This document shows positions 25,443 through 38,770 of a stretch of 64,000 nucleotides of DNA, in pieces. Position numbers and translations under genes: made by a program. The stretch is from Baylisascaris procyonis (Eukaryota > Nematoda > Chromadorea > Rhabditida > Ascarididae), in contig JAZARR010000159.1 in the NCBI GenBank assembly GCA_037389465.1, positions 4,266,501 to 4,330,500 of the forward strand. Direction: 5' to 3'. The number at the start of each line of letters is the position of its first letter. Position 1 is the first letter of the stretch. The notes below the pieces were generated by a model that was not told where the DNA came from, ran no database searches, and was given only the letters and a program-made list of their open reading frames with translations.

Positions 25443-27192
25443 CTGCCTACGAGCATGCACGTATTTGGATTTGGAGTTCGCAAATTTGGAGAAAAGAACT
25501 CCCAAATAAAATTTGCGAACAAATAACGTTGACCAATCATAGGGATTCCAGTATTTCCCGGAACCCCTCCCTTGCTTCCTCGTGCATGAAGTAGAGATGT
25601 ATCGGCAGAATTGAGCAGATGCGTCAATTATTTGGCTGTAATTGTCGCTTCAACTATGTTTTTTAAATTTCATAAAAAAAAATTCTGAAGGGTTGATCGT
25701 TCTAGGATTCAACTTCAAAAACGATTAGCCGATAAGTGATCAAAAGATCGTCAATCTGTGAGGGCATTGAAAAAATTACCTACTGAGGTGAAGTTGGCTG
25801 AGTAAGCAGTTGGTTGCAAGATTTGTGTTATGTATTGATGTGTCGGCGGTGCGATGTGGATGTGGTGTATACGAATCGTTGTGAGCATAACGTGATGGCG
25901 TGTCATCATCGGAGCTTAGGTTTTCTCTAATATTCCCACAGACTCATATCCAGTGTTGTTCGTAATCGCTTCGAAGTTGTTTTTGGACGGTCGCTAGGGA
26001 GCTGTTCGCCTTCACGTGGGCATAGAAATATTGTTCTCGAGGAGATAAGCAGCATCAGCAACGGGCAAATCTTTCAAGAGATTCGAATAGATAGATCCCT
26101 CAGGATAGAGGTTCGGAATCACGTGTGCCTACGCTGGATGGTTTTGATATCTGTTTTTTGTTCTGTAACCGGTTGTTGAACTTCAGCACTCCTCCTTATT
26201 AGGGAATATTAAGGTCTTATTCAAGGTGACAGATTTCCAAAACTTATTTAATATGACGTCTTAACGACAGTGATACCCATCTGCGTTTCGCGATCACCGT
26301 TTCTTCTGTATGGATGGCGCATACCTGTGATCCTTGATACGCTTCAGCCATAAGCGGTAAATAATCCGTTCCTTCTATTTTCATGAGTTCGCTAATATGT
26401 GCTTTCTGCACCAGTAATTAGGTTTGAATTATCTTCCTTGTCCTCAATGTTTTCACATTGTGGTCGCTGGCCAGACTCATTGTTTTTTGGGCCTGAGCTA
26501 AATTATAGTCGCGGCTGGAACGGAGTCAGCATAAATTCCATCTTTTTCAGCTTGATTCAACGGTAATTTTTTAAGCTCCCGAGTAAAAAAGTTCGCATCT
26601 TGAGCGATGCATTACGTTCTTGCTCATCGACTACACTTGTTGCATTTATTAGAGATGAGGAACTGTTTTCTTCGTTAAAAAAAAAAGAAGTTGGGATTTC
26701 ATTGAAGGGTTTCTACTCAGTCATACCCAAGTTGATAAATTCTTGAGGCTTTAGTCTATCGCATCCCCCTCTTATTCAGTATTTGTATAATTTTTTGGAA
26801 TTTGTTTGTCGTTGAGGAATATATAGAAAATAGACAGCATTCTTGTTATAGCTATAGCTATGTGCATCTTGTTAAGTGAGTGTTGCATTCGGTGATGTGG
26901 TGTATTTTGCATCTGCATCCGTGGATGGTTGCAGAAATTGCAAAAACGACCATATATTTCTGTCTGTTACATCTACTTGCTTCCGGTACTCGCATCGTTC
27001 ATTCACCGCTCGCGGTGAAGATACAAAGAGTGGACGAATAATTTGCGTCATGCATGCAATGCAATCGTTTTCTGAAACGTGAAGTTGCAGAATATTCTGT
27101 TATGACTTTACTTGCATGGGTTGTTACCTCAGGTATTTTCTGAAAGGCCGAGAATGGCGATAAAAGTAGCGCTTCTTTGAACCTTCTGTCTG

Positions 27193-27193
<1 letters not shown>

Positions 27194-27224
<31 letters not shown>
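27194..27224 (+). repeat. TG microsatellite followed by poly-T
   Basis: A short (TG)n run passes directly into 17 T. It is a simple repeat in gene-free DNA. Confidence 0.8.
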
Positions 27225-29433
27225 GTAAACGTGCAAAATCAAAGAACCAGAAGTAGGCACTTAACAATTTGTTCAAAGGATGCATGTGATAGGTCGATTG
27301 CTTGAGAGCCCACTCATCTTATTTCTTTTACGTTCACAAGTTGACTCGCTAACCCGTTTATTGTAATATTAGCCAGTTTGTATCTTTATACTCCCTATTG
27401 TCTTTCCCATCTACATTTTTCCACTGATGAGATATCATAATAAATCTTCCCCACTCAAAGAGCTTGAGCTCCCGGGTTTCTCAGTGGTACTTCATTAGCA
27501 CGTCGGTTGTCATCGCAAACAGAAGCTGAATCGGATTTAACCTCAGTTCCATTCCACCGAAAGAAGTGCGATCCCACTATTTGCATTCTTATGTTTAAGA
27601 TCGTCTTATCGAAGTCGTCTACTGAGTGCAGTAAGTTTACATCGCGTCAGAAAAAAGAACTTGCCTGTTGCACGTCGAACGCAGCCGCAATTCGTGATCA
27701 ATACATGACTCGTGCATACGTGCATAGGTGCGCGCACACCTATGAATTGATAATTTGTTCATTCGCATCGATGAAAATACTGTACTCTTGATTTATATGC
27801 ATGAAGTGTAGTATCTAATTTTTCTTCAGGCATTTAAATGATACCTTCTTTGCGGTCACTTTCTTGTATGTCATATCAAGCCTGCACGCATTCGATCGAT
27901 TGCTGCCAGTTGTTCACTCTCACAGCTGCTCTTTCACATAATTGAATTCTTTGTTCCACTTGGCATATCTTCTTTTATTGTGACCAATAAATTTGTGGTG
28001 GTCATTATATTCACATTGTTTTTTTCACTTCATCAACGAGGTGTGCTATGATAACCGGCTGGCTATATTGCTGGATTATTCAGCTTCGATTGAGCTTTAT
28101 CTCTTCAGTTGTTATGGTACGTCGAATTGTGATTGATTCTTCGATGGTGTTCTGTTGTTTGGCATTCGTATCTAGAGCTTGAACTAGGACGCCGATTGGG
28201 ATTTGTTTTTTTTAGAGTTGTGTGTCTTAATTAAGCCTGGTTCTGGTCACGATCGGAACTTCTTTCAAACCGTCTTTCTCTACATTTCTGTTTAGTGCAG
28301 TAGAAAAGGCAACTAGAAAATTGCAGCTTAGAATGGAAGAAGTTGAACTTTTTTTAGCGTTTTTTTTTTCCATTCAGTGCACTAAATTCGCATGCATGAG
28401 TCAAACAGTGAAGATTTCCAGTGGTCTTATTTTATGCGATGCTTCGATTTTTCTCTCTGTAAAATCGGCATTTAGGGCAGTTAAAAGGGCTGAGAAGGAA
28501 GTACACGCCAAAACAATGTCAAAGCCTACCAACATTCCATTTCGCTCATTTCGATTCAGTTAGATTTGAACCGTTCATCATTCAAATAGTTTTTTTATAT
28601 GGTCTCGTACCACGAATACTTCATTTTTCCTTCCCTCCATTCCTGCAATTAAAAACCCTAGCTATGGACTTGGTTTTTACCTATTGTTTACTCACAATTG
28701 TTGACTTACTGTTTAAGTAAAGCACATCTCATTTTCTCAGTTGCTCAGCAGAGATTGATGATCTTGCTTTAAGCGACTGCTGTATTGTGTATAAATCAAT
28801 CTCGTATCAATATTTTCAGGTGACTTCTCAAATGAAGTCCTTGCGTAATTTTCTCAAATCCATTTAACGCTACTCTAATTAGACCAAACCTTTCGTCATT
28901 CATACTCGACACATGCTTTTTATCCCCGTGGTTATTTTTTATTCCGTTTAATATGATATTCAGCAATTTTGAATCGAGATGGGTACATGTTCTTGTATTT
29001 TGTGTTTTAGTTGGCTATTGTTCATTGTTTGACCCCAAATAAGCAACGAGTGAACATCACGGAACAGTCAAATAGTTTTAAAAAAAGTTTTGCGTTTACG
29101 CTGAGGAATTTGAATTTGTTCAACTTTTTTTTCTTGTAACATACAATCTCAATAAGGAAGGATCAGGCCACCTCGAAATCGTTGAGTTTCACTCAGTATG
29201 TTTGCGAGTGGAACGATGCTTCGTAATCGCAAATCTGACCACAGCTCGCCCACCGAAGGTCGTATTTTACAGGTAGAAGTCGTTGCGCAATGCTCGGCTA
29301 TAAGAAGTGGAATGCATTTCCCTGGCTGTTGCGATCGTTGTAGTTAAATATCAGTTGTTTGTCAATATCCGTTTGATCGTTTGTCAAGCAACCGCACGTC
29401 GATAACGAGGTGATATGATACCGTTTAATTGTA

Positions 29434-29444
29434 AATTTTTACAG
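29434..29444 (+). promoter_or_regulatory. splice acceptor just before the SLC25A10 start, probable SL trans-splice site
   Basis: AATTTTTACAG ends at 29444, five bases before the ATG at 29450. An acceptor this close to a start codon is typical of spliced-leader addition in nematodes (established for the phylum). A cis-spliced 5' UTR exon upstream is the alternative. Confidence 0.55.
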
Positions 29445-29449
29445 GGGTG

Positions 29450-32400
29450 ATGGCTCAGTCTAAGCATGATCGCGTCAGCAGATGGTATTTTGGTGGTCTT
29501 GCATCTGCAGGGGCTGCATGCTGCACCCACCCTCTTGATCTCCTGAAAGTAAGCAATCTCTTCGTTCGTTGACAGTATCCATTGTTGAGCAACGCCAGCG
29601 GGATTGTTTCGGTTGTTGCAGAAAATGATTGAACGAAACATCTCCAATCCACTTAGCAAAGGAAGAGCGCAGTCCTGGCAGGACCAGCAATTAGATGACG
29701 CTAACTGTCACAAGAATGTTTTAGCCGTCTCTTTCATCATGCTTGACAGTCGGGTAAATCAGGGAGTGCAGTATAGAAACAAACACCATTAAATTAAGTG
29801 GCGGAAACGGGTAACCCTGCAATTTCATGTGAAAAAAAGTGAAGGAAGCTGAAATATTTTTTCTTGGCGGTGATATCATCGGCCGTTTATTTATGGCGTT
29901 TATTTATTCGTAAGTTTCAAACTCTGAAACCTGTTCTTGTTTTGCATGTACTGTTGTTTAGGTGCACCTCCAAACACAGCAGCAAGGAAAGCTGACAATC
30001 GGGCAGATGATCGTAAAAATTTATCGAGGGGATGGCATTCTTGGGTTCTACAATGGGATCTCGGCGTCTTTGTTACGACAGGTATTTCATTTAATTGAAT
30101 TTGCAGCTCAGAAGCCTATTTCGTTTTGACTGCGAAACTCTTCAATCTTGTCTTTATAATTCTTTTTTTATATTTCTATAATTGTTTTTTTCCGGGATTT
30201 GGAATTATTTAATTGCGAGATGTGTACGGGCATGTACGGAATTCTCATGCTCTTTCCTTTATTATCGCGACAGTTAAAATGGAGGAGGAGAGAGGGCAGG
30301 TTGATGACTTCGTTCTGGGTCTTCTTTTCTTAAGGTATAAAATTGGCTTCTCCGTTAAGTCATCAAAGTCCTTTATATTTTCTTCTGTCCCTTTCCTACT
30401 TCGGTTCAGTCTTTACCCAGTCTTATTGGCTTTCTTTGTTGAGAAATGAGATTTAAGAATTAAAGAACTCTTATATGAGCGAATGTGCCTGACGTTGTTG
30501 ACTCGAAGGGTTTAAAAATATTGTATAATTCAAGCTCACATATTCGACGACGCGATTCGGCATGTACGAAACGATAAAGAAGCAATTCCCGGGTGGTCAG
30601 TTTTTTATATTTTATACTTATTTTTATTCCAGAATTGTTCGAAGGTATCTTACTCTTTGCCTCTAGAAAGAGCTCAATCAATGAATGTGGCGATTCGAGT
30701 TTCTCTGATTCCCGATTTCACTTTGCTGGTTAATGTTTCTAATGCCACAATGTGCATAACTGCAGATCAAGAGTTTGAAATGCATTTAAAAAGGTAACAG
30801 GTGAATGGGTTGTTAGAGGTAGAGCAAGATTAACGTTTCTTATTTCTAATAATTCATTGGCTTTGAGTTCTCCAACAATACTTTCTTAAAAACAATGTAG
30901 AAACGATTGTGAAATTGTATTGGCAATATTGGTTCATTCTCTTTGCTCCTCATTCTAATGCTTCGTTTTACCTTCAATTATTATTAGATACTAATTTGTA
31001 GGCGTTTTCATTTCTCGAATTGATCATTGTTCGGGTCGTATGATTCGGGAATCATGCACCTAACAGCAAAATAAATGAATATTTTTTATGATTCGTGAAT
31101 GTCTGATCGGATAAATTCGCTATTCTTGTGGCACAATGCTTTGAAACTTTTTCTGCACATTTTTTAATCTTTTGTTGAATTGCATTTTGGCTTCTCCGGT
31201 AAGCTGTCGTCGGGAATAGAGATGCAATCTTTTATTGTAATCTGTAGTATATCAAGCGTTATCTTATGTATGAAGTAGACTTGTATTGTATAAATCATAG
31301 ATTCGACTACGATCCCATTCTACCAGAAAGCGTTGATCGCCGGAATTAGCGGTGCCTGTGGTGGATGGGTTGGCACACCTGGTGATATGGTGAATGTGCG
31401 AATGCAAAACGACATGAAGGTTAGCGTTATTTCTAAAGTAAAGTCGTGTTCGTTTTCATTATGTTTGTTTTGTTTGTTTTTTGGAATCACAAGCCAGTGA
31501 TTCTTCTTCAGTATGTGGGTTCCCTTTGTGTTTATTGAAGATGCCTCAGTTTGGATGTTTTAATCCGTTGTTGCTGAGCTGGCTGCCAAGGTATAAAAAC
31601 TTTGTCACGTCTTCCCGCTCCACTCCCTTCTTCCTATAAAGCTGTAAAGAAAAAGGACTTTGCGAGTTTTGTCGTCTTTCTGTGACAAAATATCATCAGA
31701 AAAGGAATGTGGAACTTGCGTGTTGGACTATTTCATAACCAAGTCAGTTGTGTGATTGTGGTCCCTCTGTCCCGGAGCCATTATTTAGATTAGAAAGCTG
31801 TACTGTTTAATGACACTGGTGGGGATACGTGGGTGCTGCGCTAAAAACATTTGGATTGTGTCAAGCAGTGATCGACGACTCCAAGGAGTCTCTTTAGCTG
31901 GCGCCGATGTTGAATCTGCGGGTTGGCTCTTTGCAATAAGACTCAGAGTCAAGGAATCGTTTCGATCTTGAAGTCGAGTTTCCATTATTTTGATTCCTTG
32001 TCTTCTCTTCCTCTCATATTAAAATCAAGGAGATAAGGAGTACGTTTAATATTGTTACCTCGAATGTGCTCGATTTGAAAGCTCGACAGTTTTTTTTTTT
32101 TTTTAGCAAAACCTCAAATCAGGACGCCCGATGATTTTTTGGCCTATATCCTAAGTCAAAGGCGCTGATAATATAAGAGGTTGCTTCGTTACCCTTCTCT
32201 GAGTAGCAAACCCCAATTATTTCGGTAAGCAAACTTACTTAGATTACTTAGAAGTCGTTATTCAACGAGATGTCCCTGTCACAGCAAACAGCCCCGTGAC
32301 GACGTTCCGCACGATGCCCATCCATAACGATCTGTCTACTGCTTTTCTTCTCCATGTTGTTCCTACGTTTGTCTTGAGAAAATCCTCCCATCTGTGTGAT

Positions 32401-35400
32401 GGCTTTCCTCTGGGTCTTTTGCGAAGTTAAACGACTTGCCTTGCGACGGAATAAAACTTGGCAACGAACATATAGAAGAAGTGGAAAGCTACGTTTAGTT
32501 GGGACAGGCAATCAGGATGGGTAACGATAATAGCAATATGTCTTCGAATACCAATTTATAGAAGAATCTCTATTAGAAATATTGCTGACGTTGCCGTTGA
32601 TTGTTGCTAGAACTCGCAGTGGTAGTGTCATTAACTCATAACGTCTGTTTTTGAAACGGCTAATGTCACAGTTGTTAGTAGCAGTCTATAAGCTAGAGTT
32701 ATTAGATAGTATAATCAGAAATAGTTCAAACGTTCATTGACCAACACTACCATAACTATTCTCGCCACTGATCAGTTGAATTGGAATTATTCGTATTTAT
32801 TATTATTAGTAATATTTGGGAAATATCTTTTGCTTCCAGCAGTAACACTGTTTATAACAACTAATTTGGATCTTCAGCAGTAGTATTAGTAGTGCTTTGT
32901 TCTGGGAATAGTCTGGAAAATAACAGTGCATATAAATCTGGAAAAATTGTGGTATTTTTCGCTGATTGCATTGTCGCTCGTTAACAATGCTAACAGCACT
33001 AATGGTGCGATAGTGAACAGCACTGGTGGCAATTGAAAGTGCACTGATATCGCATGATATATCCTGGATGTGTCGACAGTGATAGTGCGGTATGTAGTAT
33101 TACTTGGCACCGAAATCAGTAGCGAGTAGTACGGGTAGTTAGAGCAGTAAATCTGTTTCTTCAAAAAACTTGCTAACTTCCGCTTGTGAAAATGTCGCGG
33201 CTGTTCGGTTTATGGTGAACCAGGAAATCGCAGCGAGGATGAAGTAGCGATTGGAATCCAGAGGTCCACCTTTCCTGGCTTCCTGACGAACTGGTCGCGT
33301 CCTTGTGGTTGCGCCCCGAATTTCGTCACTTTTGCTTCTCATGCACAACGCTCAAATTGCTCCAGTCATAAATGTAGTCTGTTTCATTCGATTACGGAGC
33401 GCGACAGCGGCAGTCACTAAAGTTTGAAAATCACACGCAGCTAACATATCTGCAGATCAATTGGCATTTTCCTAAAAAGTGAGTATTTATGCTCTCAAAT
33501 GCTTTCAATTTGCTTGCCCAACGTTTATTGTATATTAATCTGTAGGTGCATAACAAACGCAAATCAAAATGTCAGCAGTTGTAATAATGTCCTAACCTCC
33601 TATGATTTTCTTACCAAATTCCTGAATCAGATGAACTAAGTGCACCCAATGTCAGTTGATGATCCTCGCTTTTTCATTTCAATGTTCTCACAACTTATGC
33701 TGTTAGATTATCATCGGTCCAAGAAATACTGCTATTTAAAAGTACATTTACAAATTTACTATTGCCGCCAAATCCTTTTTTTTTCTTTTATTGACCTCAG
33801 TGCCTAGCACTGAGGCATTGTAGCTGTTTTTCCACCCCTTCTAGAAACGATCTGCAATCGCTATGCTTCGTATCCGATCCCGTATGAGGAGTCGATGTCC
33901 AATTATTTTACTGACGTGGGATTGCTTCCATGTTTCTACCACTTTTATGGAATTTGCCGTTAACCGGTCATAATTATTGGATTTGAAAATTGTGTGAGCT
34001 GAATGTCACTCATGTCTTCAAAAATTTGCTCCTTATTATGTTCCTCATCGAGTACAGAAAGCTTTCATCAGAAGATCTTACAACCGTAATTCCAATCACT
34101 TAACAGTCCTTTCGGTTGGGATGACGTTATGGATTTTGCAAATCTGTTTTATCAAAAATAATATTTTTTTCTTCTTTAGCTGATTGTAAAATGTTCAAAA
34201 ATAGTTCACTTGAGGTCGACTTCGTCCTCCATTTTGTGATTTTCATCTTTGTTCCCTCAGTATTCCCTAAGACGAGTGTCTTCGTATTCTCTAAACTTTT
34301 GTAGTTATTGCTTTAAGAGAGTACCATTCACATTTTTTCTAGAATTCCAGAACATTATATGTTTCTCTTGCTTAAAAATATTATCGTAATTTCGGTCTTG
34401 CGTCCCTGTTCTCACTTTCCCAACTGTATTTCCATTTTTGTTTCGCTTTCAACGAAATTATAAAAGATTTTAAAGTGGATTGAAGCTGCTTTTATGTTCA
34501 GCAGTTGAATGGGGATCGTTCTTGCACTTCTTTAAATAGAAAAGAGAATCTGGAATAATTCGCTGTAGTTTTGCAAAACCCTCGAATGAGTGGGCCCTTC
34601 ACTTTTCACCCCGTTGAAGGGGATTGCAAAGGATTGCTTACTTGTAGTGGAGGTGGATTACAACGATTTTGATCGTAGAGCTCCTTATATATCCTAATCA
34701 TAGCATCAAAGCGACAGTTATAAGAGCATTTCATAGTGCGGACTGCTCTACGATCATAATCGAGCTGCTCTACGATCAAAATCGTTACACGACTCCGTTC
34801 TATTTAATTCATTACCAAACCTGCAAGCGTATTTGCTTCATATTTTTGAGGATGTCGAATGGTAATTTTGATGTTCTTCAGTGAATGTTATCTGTAGCGG
34901 TTACTTCGATGAGATCATAGAAGCAAAAGGGAGAAGGAGTTAAAGTCTAAAATCTGCTTTTGCGATGGAAGGAGTCGGAGTGGTGGACTTGGCTTCCTTT
35001 TTTCCAATCCATATTTTTATACGATTGGGATGAAAATCCTTTCATCGTTTCCGCAGTCACCATTTACTGATATCGAACAAATTGAGTCAGAGCAAGGTTT
35101 ATTTGTAAATGAGTCGCTGAGCACGTTTAGCATAGCATTTCAGCTTCCACACGCTTCGATTCACATTGCATGCATGCCAGTTTTCTTGTAAGGTAAGTTT
35201 TCTTGTATGCTCTATTGTTTTCAAGTTTTCAAGGAATTGTGCTGCAGATGTTATGGCGGACGGTAGATATCGGAGAGGGAAATTCTTCTATTTGCGATTC
35301 ATTTCATAGGCAATATTTTTGCAACTCTGGAGCAGGAAGCGGTTTATCGAATTTTGGCTTAGAATGTGAGAGACAGCCCAAGTTCATTACGTTTAGTACA

Positions 35401-38400
35401 CTCCTTTTTTAGTTCTAGGCGAGTTCTTCCGATCGCAGTTGCGTTTAGCCTAGACCTAGCGGTTTGTAGCAGTTTATTGCCCCCTTTATGCATATCAGCA
35501 AAGATGAGGGGACATCAAACCTAGCTGCTATCTGAACTCAATTTCGGCGTGACACTGACAGATTAGCAAAGCTTGCTGTTCAGCTAGCCCCCGAGAAGCG
35601 CCGAAATTACAAACACGCCATCGATGGAGTTATTCGAGTGGCGCGAGAGGAGGGAATCACGAAACTGTTCAATGGAGCCACGATGGCAACATGCAGGGCG
35701 ATTCTGATGACCATCGGGCAGTTGTCATTCTACGATCAAATTAAGCAGACGGTCATCGCCACTGGCTATATGAAGGACAATCTCACCACTCACTTCTTCT
35801 CGTCGTTCTGTGCGGTAGGTACTTTTTCTTATTTGCGCTGTGTTTGACGATATAAAACTCACACATATAGCAGTTGCATGCCTCATCAGGGAGAAGGGGG
35901 AGATGAGGGAGGCTTATGAATTTAGAGTTTTCAAAAGCGTTTTTCAAGATTAAAATGCTTGAAGTTTTGACAAAAGGTTCGAGAGAGTTTTTGGAAATTA
36001 TTGTTTTTGATTTGTTCGTTTTCGAATCCCAATAGAGTATGTTTTTGTTCTCAGATCGTCTATAAAGTTAAGGGCTGCTAATTCATTTTAAATGGCAGCT
36101 TCAATATGCGGGCATTTCGTTGATGGCATCGTGCTCAGTGGGATATTCGTGATGTATCGCGGTACTACAGGTAACGGTCCTAGATCTTGTTGCACAGTGG
36201 TCTATAAAATTCGAGGGAACTTTTGAGTCTCAAACTACTCCCTTCTTCGTTCATAAGAAGGATGTACTGAAAATAAACGAAAAAATCCCAAGCGTACGTC
36301 ACTCTTTCTTCCCCTTGCTTCGCGTGCCTAGTCGTAATGGAGATTCCTTCTATCTCCCCCTCTGTCTCTCGGCACTCACAAGATCTGTTGATCATTTGGT
36401 AAAAGGAATAAAAGTTGGTAATTTATATGCCTCTCGTAGCAATATTTATTTATTTACTTCTCGAGGTTATAAAGTTTTAGAGAATATTGGCTCCATAAAT
36501 TGAGTTGATTTAGATTCTGGCTGAAAACCTAAATAACTTTCCCAGCCATCTTTTAAGATTTGGCTGCAGCCGGCGGTTGTACCCTTCACTTGTAGACCAC
36601 CCCTCCTCTCTTCCCCGTACCACCCTTACCCTCAAAAATATCCTGTCTAAGCCACTGATATATAAGTATTTGATTGATATGCGCATACTAGCAATGTTGC
36701 AGACATGCATTATCGTAAAGCATGGCGTTACTCCGTATACGTATTGATGTTGTACCCATATGTACTGTCACTTATTCATTAGATACCGTTGCTATAACCT
36801 ACCAGAATATTATTGAAAAAACTCTCAGTACGATTGCTTCTCTCACCTCTAGGAAATAACAATCGCTAATGGTTTTATTGAAAGTAATACAGTAAATTCC
36901 TTGAAGCTTTTTACTAAATTTCATCGATTAAAGATATTTTGATGGTCGAGGTTTTGCTTTAAAAATCCCTTGAGTGGAAAGGTACTTTCAGAAATTCGTT
37001 ATGTCTATGTTTTATCTTTGCAAGTTGCAACGAACTGTGAAATGCACTGAATGCACATTTATCAGCTTTCTAAATTCGTTTAATGTTTTGCTTCATTTGG
37101 CGCAGCGATGCTTTTAGAATCCTCTCGCACATTGAAAAAATCGATTGCTTAATGTTGAAGGTGAAGCGTTGTATGGAAGCAGGGGAGAACACTTCAATGT
37201 CTCTGTTCAGCAGTGCTTTTGATGAAGGTTCATTAGGTGTAATATTGGTGTAAAATAGCGCATTTCGATCCTGAATGGTTGATTGAGAGTTTAAAAAATA
37301 TTGGATGCATTGTTGGCGATTATTTTAGTTCTGATATCAACTTAGCGAATGCTTTATCGTTTCTGCATTTCTATGCTGTCCATTGTCAACATTAAATATC
37401 GTTTTGATTGGGTTCAGGCGTCGATTGCGACTGTGCTGACACAGCCACTAGATGTAATGAAGACGCGTATGATGAACGCGCCACCTGGCCAGTTCAAGGT
37501 TTGTTGATTCCGTTGTTAAGCCACAATCTTTGACTTGAATTTGCATTTGTGAGTGATAGATGTAGCCAAAAAAAGTGAGAGTTTATTAGATGCAACGACA
37601 AATATAAGAGCAGCCTTACATTTGTCGATCTGAGAGGTTGTACCACGTGTCGACCTAAAATGACATGATTGCTGTACCACGTGTCTCATGAGGCATTCTC
37701 CCGTTTGAAGAATTTCGTTGACCGTTTTTCGTTCCTCTGTGAGGTAAATTTATGTGTTAGAACTGTGCAATGATTTTCAGGGTATCATGGACTGTTTCCT
37801 CTACACTGCTAAACTTGGTCCGGCTGGTTTCTTTAAGGTAATTCATTATTTACAATTATCATATGCTATACTTTGTTGAATTTGTTCACTTTCGCTCTCA
37901 ACGGAATAGCTTTCATTCGTAAACTCCTTTCGTGAACAGATTTCAAGCCGAATAATTCCCTTCTTATTTTATGTAATAGTGTTGATAGTAAAAAAAAAAG
38001 CGTTTCTTTCTTTATTTTCACGCATCGTTCAGTTTTCTTTTTCCCAGTGCTCACTGAAAATCGAATCTAAAAGCGAATCGATGGAAGTGTTTATATGGGG
38101 CAACGTTTTGTACTTCGTTTGGCTAATAGGAGCATACATAAACAGCTCGTTTACCTCAATAAATTTGGAATCGTCTCCCTCTGCTGGTGCCAACTTTAAA
38201 ATGCCAACTTTGTGGATGTCGGTTTTAGGGCTTCGAGACAGATTTCTATGAAGTTCGGTCTATGGTTGGACTTATTCTCGAAAAAAATGTGTTTAAAGTG
38301 ATCTCAAAGCAATTAGCTAATAGCTAATCTCGTTCATTACGCGCAATTTTTTGCAGGGATTCTTGCCGGCATGGGTGCGTCTAGCGCCACATACCGTCTT

Positions 38401-38470
38401 TACGTTCATCTTCTTCGAGCAGCTGCGCATGAACTTCGGCTACTTCAGAACGACGACAACTAGCAAGTAG
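29450..38470 (+). CDS. SLC25A10: mitochondrial dicarboxylate carrier, complete, 8 exons
   Basis: This is an inner-mitochondrial-membrane carrier that exchanges malate or succinate for phosphate, sulfate or thiosulfate. Exons: 29450-29548, 29962-30081, 30535-30592, 31301-31419, 35584-35814, 37418-37498, 37781-37837 and 38357-38470. They total 879 nt (292 residues plus TAG); the human protein is 287. All phases agree. The three mitochondrial-carrier repeats are visible by their signatures: THPLDLLK (exon 1), GTPGDMVNVRMQ (exon 4) and TQPLDVMKTRMM (exon 6). Orthologue-specific text includes VSRWYFGGLASAGAACC at the N-terminus, FNGATMATCRAILMTIGQL, and PHTVFTFIFFEQLR near the C-terminus. That wording separates it from the related oxoglutarate carrier and uncoupling proteins. 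The start is the only ATG between the acceptor at 29444 and the conserved N-terminus. Intron 4 is 4.2 kb. An AATAAA follows 290 nt after the stop. Confidence 0.96.
32262..32423 (-). mobile_element. LINE fragment, reverse transcriptase C-terminal end
   Basis: Read on the minus strand, a 54-codon stretch gives RPRGKPSHRWEDF, then TWRRKAVDRSLW, and a stop at 32262. That arrangement (RPRG-x-P-xx-RW-x-D followed by an A-x-DR-xx-W block) is the usual end of the polyprotein in a widespread group of animal LINEs. Upstream RT blocks were not found nearby, so it is a truncated scrap lying antisense in intron 4 of the carrier gene. Confidence 0.6.
34662..34786. repeat. MITE-like inverted repeat with an extra internal copy
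   Basis: AACGATTTTGATCGTAGAG at 34662-34680 is repeated exactly in inverted form at 34768-34786, making a 125-bp unit. A third, imperfect copy of the right arm (CTCTACGATCATAATCG) lies at 34746-34762. It sits in intron 4 of the carrier gene. Size and arms suit a small non-autonomous DNA transposon. I could not see a clear target-site duplication. Confidence 0.75.
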
Positions 38471-38760
38471 TGCCGACGGATGCACTGGCGTGCCTTGAGT
38501 TACCGCTGTGCGCGAGTGCGATTCTAGAAACTCTTAGAATATGCTCTATTCAGCTCATGGCTATTCGGTTCCAACTCTGTCCTACCCGTTGATCTTGTCG
38601 TCTAGTTGCGCTATATACCGAGAGTGGCGTTACATTGAGTCAATAATATAACGAATGAGTCCTTCGTGCTTTCCTTTCAATCTCATCTCCACTTCCTTCA
38701 TCCCGCTGATGTGAATAGTTGTCATTGGTGTTCTCGTTGATAATTGTTGCCGAAAAAGAT

Positions 38761-38766
38761 AATAAA
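38761..38766 (+). terminator. polyadenylation signal of SLC25A10
   Basis: A canonical AATAAA lies 290 nt downstream of the carrier stop codon, with no other gene in between. Confidence 0.65.
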
Positions 38767-38770
38767 TCCT

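Larger units (their letters stand above)
21393..29433. other. long gene-free interval between LMF2 and SLC25A10
   Basis: About 8 kb with no gene I can support on either strand. Open frames here (for example near 23.3-24.1, 25.3-25.6, 26.9, 27.5 and 28.3 kb) match no family and are not linked by phase-compatible splice sites. The part at about 22.8-24.1 kb is richer in G+C than its surroundings and may be an old repeat. A GA-rich tract and a pyrimidine-rich tract are listed separately. The promoter of the carrier gene would be expected near its 3' end. Confidence 0.5.

Noticed and set aside
25259..25627. 122-codon minus-strand frame.
   Set aside because: It is open because of the pyrimidine-rich low-complexity tract and shows Gly/Arg-rich filler, not a domain.
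27475..27545. tRNA-Asp-like wording around a possible GTC anticodon.
   Set aside because: Stems do not form and the B-box is poor.
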